A stretch of 64,000 nt of DNA from Apostichopus japonicus (GCF_037975245.1 NC_092575.1:17070810-17134809); one strand, 5' to 3'. Shown: positions 23,144 to 33,672, counted from the first letter of the stretch. The notes: a model not told the origin generated them from the sequence alone. Made by a program: numbers and translations.

Positions 23144-25404
23144 TTATTTCTTGGTTGAATTGTTCCTATTTACTTCGTCATTTTTCAATACTGTGCAGAT
23201 TCGTATATCTACGCTTCCCGACTGAACGTCCTCCGTGCCAACTGGGGTAGTCTTCATACATTCACTAGGGCAAAGAGAGCCGTCCCAGGCTTGAATATCG
23301 TTCTCACCTATCGACAGCAAAGACGTTGAGGTGCTGCATTTTAGGTTAGGAACTCTCTTAATGTGCCAAGGCAATAATCGTTTGGGACAATCATGACAGA
23401 GACTGATTTCTCGCTCTATGTTTCGGTCACATTTACCGAAGGATGATACCCAAGCGTTCTTGCCCTTTGGGGCGAGTACCTTCCCCAGTAGTATTTGAGC
23501 TACCATTTCGGTAGCATCACCACACACCCTGATTTCTCTATCTCGCTCATTACAAGTGCGATGCCAATGAAAAGACGACATAATGCGGGGAGCACTCTCA
23601 GTTGCGTGTCTCCAGGGTGTAGCTAATGCAAACCCGTCCAGAGCCCGAAAGCGCTTATCGAAGGTTAGTATCTCTTTGGCTAAACGTAGATCAGCCTGTC
23701 GTCCGTCGATAGTGTAAAATGATCCATCGTGACTTTTGAAACCGTTCATAGTGTAGATAATTCCCTTCCACGATACTGGTATTGTTTTGGCTAAAAGTTT
23801 GATCTGCATTGAATTTGTGACTATCAGCAGTATGACATCTGGAAGAAACCGATCTGTGAATAAAGTCTCTTTGAAAAAACCAATTGCGTCACCGAAAAAG
23901 TCGTTGTTCGAACTGACTTTCTTTTCGTTGTGGCAAGTTATGTTAACATGGTCTTTGTCCTTGACCTTCGTCATGCTTGCTACTTCTATGCGGAAATCTT
24001 GATATATGAATCTAAGATTACCCACACGTACTTCCATGAAACCCCAACATTTCCACAACATGGATCGTGTTATATTTACCTTCTCCTGTCTTTCCAGTAA
24101 TATATCAACTAAAGATAAAAATACACCTCTCTCTGTAGATCTTCCAAGAACAAGTATAGTTTTCAATGTAGGCGACGATGCCGCCAGTTTCAAATCATCC
24201 TTTGTAAATATGTCTATAGTACATCGATTCGGTTGTAACACCCAACCACTCCTAAGGGTTCCGCGCTTTTCCCCTGCAAGGTCCCTTGTGACCCAGTGTC
24301 CTTCTAACCAAGAGAGATCAGTTTGTGGAAGGGTCTGGCATGATGGAAGCTGGTCAGCTTTCTTTCTCCTCTCCTCTTCGTTTATTGATGGCCCATCAAC
24401 CACCAGCTTGAACGGGCTCCCGGGTAGTTGTGTTTGCGATTTTCTTGAAATGGCCTCGACAAATAAATCGTATTTCCCTGGAAATTCTGGTATGTAAGTA
24501 TAGTTTACTTCGAGAGAATTTACGTCTACCCCAGAAGCGGACGCATAGAAGATATGTTTTTCACCAACGGCTAAAACACTGAAGAAAAACTTTTTGAGAA
24601 ATTCATTTCGTTGCGAGATATGTGCTTTAACTGTTATATTCGCAGGCTTTCCAACCGTTGCCCTTAGTAAGCCATCTCCAAATACTGTGCAATATTTGTT
24701 TTTGGAACGAGTTTTCTTTGTTATTTGAACAGTTCTTCGAATTGGACCAGTATTTGGAACCGAGGAACACCTCGAGTGGTTGAGAAAGGACGAATCCTCG
24801 CTTGAGACTGATGTGGGATGGTGGAGTTCATCTTGGGTTGGTAAGTTAATGTCTACAGCTGAGGCATTCGAACCGTTAAGGTTGTATACAGCTTGATTCT
24901 CATACGAAATATAAGCTGAAAGATATAATATAAAGTCCATTTTACAACGGTTTTGTAATGATTATTCGAAATACAAGAACACAAAACTAGGTCTTGTTTA
25001 GAGGAACAACCAGAGTACCGACCCTTCCAGATTACTTAAAGGTTACTGTGTGTGTGTGCAGGGGGTGGGGGTAAGCAAAACTATAGTAGCTAATTTATCT
25101 AATATACTTATCTAATACAATATTCATGCTTCGATATAACACAATAAACGAATTTATATTTCTTACCGGGCACATATACTTCCTCGTACGCTTCTGCAAT
25201 ATTTCCTCCAAATTCTCGCAGATATTCCCGTTTTGTATAGTCTGGTATAACGAAACGGTTTTTACAAGAAAAGGAGTTCACCGTATTCATTTGACAAGGT
25301 TCAATCCAAAAGAGGTAGCCGATACAAGTCGTTAAAATTCCCAGAACTAGTACCGACATGTATTTGAATGAGTTTTGTTTACTCCGTATTACATTGCGAG
25401 CCAT
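23144..25404 (-). CDS. NXPE/PC-esterase-like type II membrane protein, copy 2 (669 aa, 2 exons)
   Basis: Exon 1 is 25404-25167 and exon 2 is 24915-23144, with a 251-bp phase-1 intron at the same place as in copy 1. The protein has the same order: basic tail, transmembrane anchor, filamin-like Ig domain, then PC-esterase-like domain with GRS instead of GDS and the same FHWH. It differs from copy 1 by about 19 residues in exon 2 and by six substitutions plus a two-residue deletion in exon 1, roughly 96% identity. The frame is fully open. One change creates a new NIT sequon (IT for MA in the VNMARS segment). The 5' flank is altered: about 39 bp are missing next to the start, and a 1.6-kb insert begins about 55 bp upstream. 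Regulation may therefore differ from copy 1. Confidence 0.75.
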
Positions 25405-25880
25405 CTTCCCTCAGTGTATTATACAGAGGACAGTCTCCTGGAGTGTGCTCTACAGTTTACAAATTTTCCTCATATCAAAAGGAGTTTAACCCCTGGTAGT
25501 CGACCTCGCAAGAGGTCCTACGGAGGATAATAAGATATATTCGATAGAAAAGACCCTTTTTTCTTTTCTTTTTTTCCTGGGAAAGTTGTCAGTGTTCAGT
25601 CAACCAGTTCCTGGTAAGTGAAGCCTTATGTAATCACATTGTATAGAAGCCATAAACAAACCCGCGGTCGGAGCTAAAAAGCCAATGATGGAGGGATTTC
25701 TAAATGGGAGGAATTTCTAAGTATTGAGGATTTTAGAGACGGAGCGGTTTCTATTGTCTGGGTAGGAATTGGTTGCTACTTTGTCGGAATTTTGTTTTGT
25801 TCGTTTATATATAAGTACACCTGGAGTCGGGGCTAGACCCATTTAGGAAAAGGAATTTCTATTGGAATGAGACTTTAAGT

Positions 25881-26050
25881 AAGATCATGTGTAGTGTCTG
25901 TTCCCTTTCGAGGGGAATGGTGATACACATCCGACGATGATCACACAGTCACAGTCCCGATGCAAGGAGACAGGGGCTGAGAGCGGATCAGTCGTTCCGT
26001 AGTTTGCTTTTCGTGCCCAGGTTCTTCCTGGGCGAATATTTCTTAAAAGT
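25881..26050 (+). mobile_element. U2-headed SINE, head truncated
   Basis: It starts inside the U2-like head (AAGATCATGTGTAG) and continues with the same body and the same 3' hairpin (GCCCAGG ... CCTGGGC, about 26017-26033) as the copy at 18097. CTTTAAGT occurs on both sides (25873-25880 and 26053-26060), consistent with a short target duplication. Confidence 0.75.
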
Positions 26051-26544
26051 ATCTTTAAGTTGTTGGCTTCGGTCAGCTTGCGAGTCTACAAGCCTCCATG
26101 GCTTCTTTCGCGAGTTCCTGCTTGCGGGAAGATCACATATACATACATACATACATACAAACAGTTTTGAATACGGAAAGGTGTTGGTTATTTGGGAAGT
26201 GAGTTATTGCGACTTTGAATTTCAGTAGGAGTTCTTCGATCAATGGGTCGTTCTCGAGGTTGTTTTATATAATTTGGTGTTTAATTCTTCAAGTAGGGTG
26301 AAAACATTTTTTGTGTTTCCTGCGCGGAGATCGTGCGAAGTAGCTATATAGGAAGGGATTTTTAGTGCGAGTCGATAAGCTATGGTGTGGATTCTGTTTA
26401 AAATTTGTTTATTGGAATTAAAAATGGTAAGCAAGGAGATGCTCCCGTAACTGAATTGGTTTTACTTTGGATTTATAGATTTGGATAGTGGTTTTCGGAG
26501 GGAAATTATACTAATGTGATAGGATTTGAATGGAAATAAAATAA

Positions 26545-26740
26545 AACTGTTAGCAAACTGCTTATCCACTAGAGAGCCTCGGTGTAATAGAATGTGTAAA
26601 AGTAAGTTAGCCTGACGTTTCGATCCTAGCAGGATCTTCTTCAGAGGCTAAATGACAAGTACTGTAACAGAAGGGACCAAAACACGCACAGAAAACACCG
26701 GTTAATGAGCACAGTGAACACAATGAGATAGATGAAAGGG
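26545..26740 (-). mobile_element. Retroelement terminal fragment, Penelope-like type suspected
   Basis: Read on the - strand it contains CTCTGAAGAAGATCC, then TGCTAGGATCGAAACGTC, then TTTACACATTCT and a segment with AAGCAGTTTGCTAACAG. The same order recurs on the + strand at 45100-45300 and, shorter, at 54125-54225. GAAGAAG-stem-GAAACG phrases are common near the ends of Penelope-like elements, which often carry hammerhead-like motifs. No protein domain was found to prove the class. Confidence 0.45.
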
Positions 26741-27233
26741 GATTATAAGTGGACAATGGATGGTGAGAAGAAAGCAACAGGGAAAGGGGAGAGGTAGGAG
26801 ATAAACAGTGGAGGGACAAAGAGAGGATTAAAGGACCAGGGTAGGGAATAAACTGGAGAGGGACAAAGACAGAAAGGTGTGGAGAAAAACTGAGGGAAAG
26901 AGAGCTGTGGGAGGATGAGTGAAAAAGGGGGGGACAAGGGGAGAAGAAGTGGTGGACAGAAGAAAAGTTAGTCATGTCCTTCCTGAATGTTAAGCCCATG
27001 TCCTTCCTGAATGTTAAGCCCATGAGGATTTGAATGGATTTAAAGTGGGACCAGCAGCGTTCTTCACAATTGTTCTTGAAACGAACTGAGATCAGTTATT
27101 CTGATACCGCAATGAAATACGTTGTATTTATTTTGAAATGAACTTTATTCCTGGACATGGGTTTTAAAAATGTTGTTTATAAAAAGCAAAAACTCTTTGC
27201 ACTTTAAGAACGTTTTGCTGTTTATGCATGTGT

Positions 27234-27916
27234 AACGCCCCTGTACCCCGGCCGAGCGGTAGCGTGGGTAATCAGGCAGCTGGAGGCCACCTGATGTCAG
27301 GGCAGGGGAAAGGGGAAAGGGGAAGGCGAAGACTTATGCTAGCAGGGCTTGAACCAATACACAAAAAAATGAGAGAAGAATATAGTTTAAGAGAACTGGG
27401 TCTCAAACAACAATTTAATTACTTAACTTTAAACATACACTTAACAGAAATAAGGCAGTGTCTTTCTGCCGTACACAAATAAAAGCAAACAACGGGCAGA
27501 GATTCAATTTAAATAAATAACAAATAACTACGTACCAGGGCGTGGGCAGCACTGCTCTTAAGAATCACGAGAGTGAGTACCCGACACGGGGCGCCAACGG
27601 CAGACTGAACAATACCGCCTAATGTGTTCCCGCCCCGATTAACTCCTGCAATACCTCCGGGGAGAGCCCTAATTTGACCCTACCTCCGGTGTCTTTAACA
27701 TGCAAAAAAGCCAACCAGGACGGGAAATTATTACTTATACAATACAATACGAAATGGCGCCCGTAGTCAGCCCTCACTCCCGGACCCGCTCTCTAAAATA
27801 AATAAACCTTGCCTTTGAAATAAAACTTTACTGTAATAGCCGTGCTGCTCACCACTGGTTTCCAGTTCTCTGCCCGAACTTCAACGAAATAAATTAAGTT
27901 TTCACAACACAAAATA
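27234..27916. other. Inserted sequence of unknown class, possibly LTR-like
   Basis: Unit homology stops at TTTATGCATG (27230) and a block begins TGTAACGCCCC. It holds GC-rich and purine-rich stretches, two AATAAA-containing segments near 27795-27830, and ends around CACAACA (27909). TG...CA borders and internal poly(A) signals would suit a solo LTR, but no target duplication was found. The class is unresolved. Confidence 0.3.
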
Positions 27917-28040
27917 CTTTTTAAGAAAAAGTCACCCAGGAAAGAACCTGGGCACGAAAACCAAACTACCAAACGACTGATCCGCTCTCAACCCGTTTTT
28001 TTGCCCGGGTTGTTTCCTGGGTAACTTTTCTTCAATAGTA
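27917..28040. mobile_element. Two partial U2-SINE tails facing each other
   Basis: From 27917 to about 27993 the sequence matches the 3' half of the U2-headed SINE on the - strand (GATCCGCTCTCAACCC, then the CCTGGGC hairpin reversed). It then switches to a second, diverged tail on the + strand (GCCCGGG ... CCTGGGTAACTTTTC, about 27998-28030). Neither has the U2 head. Confidence 0.6.
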
Positions 28041-28148
28041 GCATTTCATAGACTCTCAACTACAGTATGACATTCCAGTGAGTTTATGTTTTTAAATATT
28101 CATGACTAATGATAAATATGATGTCATACTAAACAAGTAAAAGTGGTT

Positions 28149-28224
28149 TTTGTGGTAAATGTGGTTTTGTTTCATGGTGGTAAATGTGGTTTTGTTTCAT
28201 GGTGGTAAATGTGGTTTTGTTTCA
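28149..28224. repeat. Short tandem repeat, ~25-bp unit
   Basis: Three units of TGGTAAATGTGGTTTTGTTT plus a short remainder follow each other with almost no change. Confidence 0.85.
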
Positions 28225-28744
28225 TAACTTAATTAGGGCTCACCACAAATATGTCAACACTCCAAAATCAAAACATTGACTGTGCTATACACAGGCGCGG
28301 TTCTAGGGACATTGCTTTTTCTTTGGGGGGGGGGGGCTAATATGCCGTTAAAGATGTTAAATGATGATCATCATCGTGCAACAAGCGCCGAAGGCGCGAG
28401 CTATCAAGGGGGTTCGGGCATGGCCCCGGATATAGTTTCGCTGTTTTAGACGTTAAATAGTGCAATGTGAATTATGTAAAAAGAACTACAAATCTCGACC
28501 ATATTTTCGAGCAAACCCCCATACCGTTTATGTACCTTTAAGCAATTTTACTCAATAATTGAATATACATTTAAAACTAAACTAAATAAAAACAATTAAT
28601 CGCATGGATACCCCCAACTGGTTTACTCTACTCCATTATTAAGGAAAGGCGACGTCCTTTTCTGGCGAGCTCATCGACAACTTTCTCCGGGTGTATAGAA
28701 GCATCTCACTTGTGTTGTCTCGTTCTTTTGCCAGTCCACATCAC

Positions 28745-29582
28745 TGACCTCTAGAGGTCAGTGGTCCACATAGGTTTGTTAAGCGGCTGTTACTCATTGT
28801 AGCACGTAAGTACAGTGGTGTAGGAAAACACTTTTTAGTGGGGGGCTGAAGACTGATGGCCGGCCTGGTGGAGGGGTCTAAGGGGAGGGTTTCCCCCTCC
28901 CCTTTGGGAATTTTTTGCATTTCCATGTGGCCTCAGATGCAATTTGGTGCAATATAGCACACTTCAACACCCACTCCATTTTGTAAATAATTTTGCATTT
29001 TCACCTGGCCTTAGATGCAATATGGTGCTCCAAATGAGATTTTCTTCTGCCAAAATGTTTTCTGCTAAAATGACGAATGTTGTTATCATTTTTTGAGAAA
29101 TGAAAAAGGGGTTTTCTGACTTGCGAAGCGGGGGGAGGGGCGGAATGATACTTCCGCCCCCATATTTTTCACTGGGGCTGGCTCCCCCAGCCCCCCGGTT
29201 CCTACGCCCTTGCGTAAGTATGTCTTAACCCTCTTCATAGTGGAGAAACTTCTTTCTGCAGTAGCTGAGGAGACGGGAATGATGCAGACCAGTTGGAAGA
29301 ATCGAAGAAGGTCTGGGAATGTAGTGCGCAATCTATACAACTGTTCCACAGTTTCCTCTGTCGAACGTGGCATGTCTGTGGAAATCATTTGACGTGCTAC
29401 AGCCACCTGATGCTCCAGATTATTGGAGTTGATGTTGAGGTTAGGAAACTTTGCAATAAGTGGTATTATATCAGAAAGATTGAGAAAACGATCTGATTTT
29501 GGAAATGGCTGGGTCACATGCAATACAGGTTTGTATGATGTCGTTGTTCTGAACGAAACGTCGTTTCATTTCTGACGACATC
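28745..29582 (-). pseudogene. hAT transposase C-terminal (hATC) fragment, disrupted
   Basis: Read on the - strand, two overlapping frames from about 29580 to 29213 give RRFVQNNDIIQTCIACDP, then LNLSDIIPLIAKFPNLN and IIPVSSATAERSFSTMKRVK. The last is the hAT dimerisation domain found in ZMYM- and THAP-like transposases. A frameshift lies near 29500. The frame is then split by the 400-bp MITE at 28813-29212. Beyond it the domain continues as RATMSNSRLTNLCGPL (28812 down to about 28760) and soon stops. The N-terminal DNA-binding and catalytic parts are missing. Confidence 0.85.
28813..29212. mobile_element. hAT-type MITE inserted in the hAT transposase remnant (400 bp)
   Basis: The ends CAGTGGTGTAGGA and TCCTACGCCCTTG are imperfect inverted repeats flanked by an exact 8-bp duplication, CGTAAGTA (28805-28812 and 29213-29220). 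Removing the insert and one duplication restores the local reading frame of the hATC domain. Internal borders are G/C-rich near both ends. Confidence 0.88.
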
Positions 29583-29583
29583 A

Positions 29584-30072
29584 GTGGCGTAACGATGAGG
29601 CTGGGGGACCCCGGCTCCTGGCCCAAGGGGCCCCCTATCAGGTCCAAGCAAGGGCGTCCGCAGAAATGTTCACAAAGGGTGGGGGTCAGTATAAGGTGTA
29701 ACACACTACTTGATACTATCTAAGGGTAAGATTTAGTTAACTGTAGTAATACATTATGTTTGACTCTACACTGCACAAATTCAGATAACTACATGTTTAT
29801 TGTGCATATGGTTCTCTATATATACAGCCTGTATAGTTTGGCTCTGGAATTGGTGCTGTCAATTGGTAGCTTTCCCTATACAGCAGTTTCCTTACTACTA
29901 AGGGTTCTTTGGGTGAGGGGTCACCCAATGCATCACTAACACGCACTAGTTTATGACCGACTTGCGTAAATTAAGCAAGTACAAAAGGAAATAGGCACCG
30001 AGGACACCGTATTATTCAAGCAGGTCACGCTGTTATACCACAAAAAGTTACCACCGTGACATAATTATAATT
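29584..30072. other. Noncoding; left end of another transposon-like repeat
   Basis: CAGTGGCGTAACGATGAGG at 29584 resembles the CAGTGGCG starts of the hAT-type families here and is followed by G/C-rich border sequence. The matching right end was not found. The rest shows no gene. Confidence 0.35.
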
Positions 30073-30126
30073 GGAATAATCAGGGAGCTGCTATACTGTT
30101 AGAGTATAGCAGCTCCCTGGAATAAT
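30073..30126. mobile_element. Minimal hairpin flanked by an 8-bp duplication
   Basis: CAGGGAGCTGCTATAC (30081-30096) and its exact inverse (30104-30119) enclose a 7-nt loop. GGAATAAT at 30073-30080 is repeated at 30119-30126, sharing one base with the hairpin end. CAGGG ends plus an 8-bp duplication fit a hAT-like end structure, so this may be a transposon reduced to its two termini. An origin by abortive repair is also possible. Confidence 0.55.
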
Positions 30127-30731
30127 TAATCAACTTGGTGCATGGATTTTATAGGACTGTGGGAGTATATACAATTTGCATTTACACTGAGTATTAAATC
30201 ATTCCTATATGTATATTTCCTAAACTATTATAAAATGTATGTGGTTTGTGTATAACAACGTGACATATTGAGGAAGCGTTAATTAGGTGATCGCTGAAGT
30301 GGAACACTAAACGAAAATCAAAGTATTTAACTAAACAAACTGCATGGAAGTTTAAAATTATTTGAATACAGTTTTTAAATTAAGCTCGATATTATATATA
30401 TCAGTCCTTATGTGGTCAATTTTTATATGCAAATGTAAACATAAAAACAATTCATTTTGGGTTCTGCTTGCTTTCAAACTCAATATGTTTGGATTTATCT
30501 GGGGATGGGAGGGGAGGGGGAGGGGTAGACCTAGAAGGTTAAACATAGCACGTTGTTTGGGCATCACAAAATAATTGGCAATTCGAAAACAGTTGAAAAA
30601 TATTCATAGCTGTAGAGGTATGAATATTATTACAATCTACTCTGGAAAAGAATTGTTTAAATGTGTCTGGTAATAAAAAATTGTTTAACTACGAGACAAA
30701 AACTGTCTTCGGTGTGTTTCTTATTATGTTA

Positions 30732-30734
<3 letters not shown>

Positions 30735-30793
<59 letters not shown>
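30735..30793. repeat. (TA)n microsatellite
   Basis: About 58 bp of alternating TA follow TGTG, with further TATATA-containing short units (AAGTACCTATA) up to about 30850. Confidence 0.95.
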
Positions 30794-30794
<1 letters not shown>

Positions 30795-30869
30795 TACCTA
30801 TATATACCTATATATATAAGTACCTATAATATATGTATAAGTACCTACAGAAGCTTACTTTAACCGACT

Positions 30870-32482
30870 AGGACCTTAGTTTATTAATAAATCTCAATTG
30901 TTGACTACTTTTCAGGTTTTCGCGGGTGGATGATTATAGCCGACATGTAGTTGTATTTTTTTTCTTTTATTTTGAAAGGAAATGTGCCTTAATTTTGATG
31001 CCTTTCAATTTGCTTAGATTGAGATTAACCTGAAAAAATTCACGAATCGATTCGAATATTAAAAAGAAAATGTTCACCAGTGGTAAATGTCATATTAATA
31101 TCATATACACATATCCACACATATCCGGTGCTTAAACTCTATAGTCCAGAGTGAATCATTTACTCGGATCAAAGCAAACATACATCACTCATATATAGTA
31201 TATATTGATGAAATAGACTCTCTCTATATAGTCATTCTGTATAGTGTTTACGATCCTTGTGCATGTTCTCTATTATTCGTCAATTCCATTTTTCACAACC
31301 AGACTGTATATAGGTTGCTAGGCGACAACTGTTGACAGATGACTACATAATATCCGTTCTGTTGTTGACATCCACGTGCAAGTTTATTAGCTATAAAACG
31401 ATTAATTAAGAAGACAAAGTACAGAAAAAAACAGGAAATTCCATAAAAAAAACTTCATCCTTTATCGATTTGAATCCACGGTCCATTGCAACAACAGTTA
31501 TAAGTCTATAAAGTTTATTTCGCTCCCAGAATTGGTACTGAACAAACCTTAAACTGAATCAATCGCAGACTTGTGAAATTTTGTACATATATCCAATCGA
31601 ATTAAGAGATGAATTTCGATGGTATATTCAGTGTAAACAATTTGTTATGATGACCACAAGTAGCGGGATTACAGCGGGCAAGGGAGGCACTTGCCCCACT
31701 TTTTCCCAGACCTTGAGTTGGCTTTTTGATCCGATATGGTCGGTAATTTGGTTGGTTATACCACAGCAATACTGGCTAATCTGCGATTGTTGTATTCCTT
31801 TTTATTATAATGTCATTACATATATAGGGCTATAACAAAGATCGCTCCAATGGGAAGAATCTTATTTAAATCCGTAACGTACGGGTACTATAAGTACACT
31901 TCTATTTAGGTACCAATGTGACAGTGCCTATAGGCCCCTGCCCTTTAAGGTTATCCAGCTTGGCTGTTTTGAGAGAAACACTGACATTGACGTGGAGAAA
32001 GTTGTTTGCCACTTACGAGAGTGTCAACGGGTGCCGCCCAGTCCTCATTAATGGTAAGATTGATTACCGGTACCGTATTTGTTACCGGTACCTTTGATGT
32101 CGCTTAATAAATCTTGAAAACTTATATATATATATATAGCGTAATTACATTTTCAAATACACTAGTACTGAGAAATAACCTATAAATATTGCACCATATT
32201 ACATCTAGGGGCTTTATGAAAATCCAAACATTTCTCCCCCTCCCCCTACACACACACTTTCAGATATCAAACCCCGCCCCTGATGATCACTATTCTTTAT
32301 CTGCAATCAATTCTTTATGAATATTCTCTTAAAGGAAATTTTAACTAAACTGAAAGTTAATGGCCAATATGTAATCACTTGAAAAATTCAATCTGTTATT
32401 TCAAACTTTCGAGGTAGTCGACTTTGAATCTGAACTGTTTCATTTCAAAAGATCGACTTTGTGACGCAAATTTCGACACTAT
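30870..32482. other. Noncoding stretch, no gene recognised
   Basis: AT-rich sequence with small AT repeats (for example about 32124-32138). No frame shows recognisable protein similarity and no RNA gene was identified. Confidence 0.5.
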
Positions 32483-32490
32483 ATCGAAAT

Positions 32491-33517
32491 CAGTGGCGGC
32501 GGAACCGGGGGGGGGGCTTGGGGGTAATGAAAAAGTTGAGGGGGAAAATGCATGATAAGCCCCCCCAATATTTACCAAGGCTCCGAAACGTGCATCTGCC
32601 CATTTTTCAATGCATACTTGTCGATCTGTCCGATGCACACGTATACTATGTAGGTGTAATAATTTTAGTAATTGCTGGGGGACCCTGGTCCCTCGGCCCG
32701 TCCCCTGGCTATAGACCACATTGTCACCCCAACCGTGTCTTCACGCCCCGTGAAAAGTGGAAGCAGTGAGTGTGAGTACCGGTAAGCGTAACACAACTTC
32801 GTCTTAGGCCAATGACTTGCCTCATTTCAGCCAGTTCTCCAACATCCCCTTACTTAGTGGCGGAGCGTCCATATATACAGTCAGGGGCGGACCCCCCCCC
32901 CCCCTCCTGACGGACTCAAATGACTATTTTATTGCGCTCTCATATACCTATTGACATTTGTCATATTCTGTTGGTGTAATTTTCCGACAAAATGGCGACG
33001 ACCCCTATTTATTCTCCGTTTATCTGCAAATTAGGAAGGCCCGGAAAGGGTCATTTCCTGCAATCTAGGGAGTAACTTTACTCAAAAATTTTCTGTACGC
33101 TCCGCGCCAACCTGTGGTGGCGCTCCGCTTAGATAGTGTCGAAAGCGCCCCTACAGACCATTCTTTCCCCCCCCCCTGGCCAATACCCCTAGCTCCGCCA
33201 TTGCCCTTACTACACTCAAAAACGTCTTTGCGAGTACACTACGAGTAATAGCTACTCTCAACACCATCGAATATACAAATTACAATGTTTTTACAGACTT
33301 TTACGTGCAATCTGAGAAATTGCAGGCTTGAGACCCATATTTTAGGGCTAGGTATTCGCAGCATAAAACACTCGGGAAGTGCCGTTTCCGGCCATCTGGG
33401 GGTTTGAAAAAAACCAAAATTTTCTTGTACGCTCCGCGCCAACCGATGGTGGCGCTCCGCTTAGATAGTCTCCACACATTAGCCGCCCCCAATAATTTTT
33501 CCGTTCCGCCGCGCCTG
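32491..33517. mobile_element. Composite hAT-type element, copy 1 (1027 bp)
   Basis: The ends CAGTGGCGGCGGAAC and GTTCCGCCGCGCCTG are inverted repeats flanked by the exact 8-bp duplication ATCGAAAT (32483-32490 and 33518-33525). A second copy lies at 62041-63126 with its own duplication. Both contain the same nested element at the same internal place, and both carry the palindromic ~50-bp module twice. It is noncoding. Confidence 0.88.
32855..33203. mobile_element. Nested hAT-type MITE (CAGTGGCGGAGC family) in composite copy 1
   Basis: TAGTGGCGGAGCG at the left and GCTCCGCCATTG at the right are inverted ends. The 8-bp duplication CCCTTACT lies at 32847-32854 and 33204-33211. Related elements are at 60208-60605, 62414-62808 and 63546-63930. 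Confidence 0.85.
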
Positions 33518-33618
33518 ATCGAAATTCTCCACTGACATTTGGTATACCATCTACCAGTCTTTTGAAGTGTAGATGGCGTTATGCCGAAAAGAGTTCCGCA
33601 TTTAGTGGTTCTTATAAA

Positions 33619-33672
33619 TGACGTCACATCACATCTACAAAGCTTGGCTCTTGTAGCAAATTCCGCGCGAAA
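33619..33672 (+). promoter_or_regulatory. Candidate CDC45 promoter: CRE and E2F sites
   Basis: TGACGTCA at 33619-33626 is a perfect CRE. TTCCGCGCGAAA at 33661-33672 contains GCGCGAAA, the inverse of the E2F consensus TTTCGCGC. CDC45 is a well-known E2F-regulated S-phase gene. The sites lie about 1.65 kb upstream of the start codon. A TTCCTTTCAG acceptor before 35246 suggests a noncoding first exon, and hence a promoter at this distance. The motifs are seen; promoter function is inferred. Confidence 0.45.

Larger units (their letters stand above)
25461..27064. mobile_element. 1.6-kb insert upstream of NXPE-like copy 2 (mixed retroelement debris)
   Basis: Unit 1 is continuous across the matching position (about 17000), whereas here about 1.6 kb intervene. 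The insert holds a head-truncated U2-SINE (25881-26050), a possible retroelement ORF fragment on the - strand (26240-26434, NSNKQILNRIHTIAYRLALK), and a repeat of the family containing GATCCTAGCAGGATC (about 26545-26740, - strand). It also has a GA/CT-rich low-complexity stretch (26745-26960) and a 25-bp unit present twice at 26975-27025. Confidence 0.6.
17744..27233. repeat. Direct tandem segmental duplication, unit 2 (right copy)
   Basis: This is homologous to 7042-17395 in the same orientation. Unit-2-specific inserts relative to unit 1 are a non-LTR fragment with a U2-headed SINE (about 17893-19023), about 830 bp at about 19576-20410, a TIR element at 21301-21580, about 265 bp at about 21748-22012, about 140 bp near 22516-22660, and about 1.6 kb upstream of the gene (about 25461-27064). 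Homology resumes at 27065 (TGTTCTTGAAACGAAC) and ends near 27233, where another insert begins. Confidence 0.88.

Noticed and set aside
26607-27023. Ser/Pro-rich protein on the - strand
   Set aside because: Low-complexity purine/pyrimidine tract inside retroelement debris. The apparent repeat in the protein mirrors a 25-bp DNA duplication.
30663-30863. Small protein with IYIYIY repeats
   Set aside because: It is produced by translating the (TA)n microsatellite.
32396-32769. Coding frames shared between the regions near 32.5 kb and 62.1 kb
   Set aside because: The similarity is DNA-level sharing of the composite hAT element. Both strands are equally open and no domain is recognisable.
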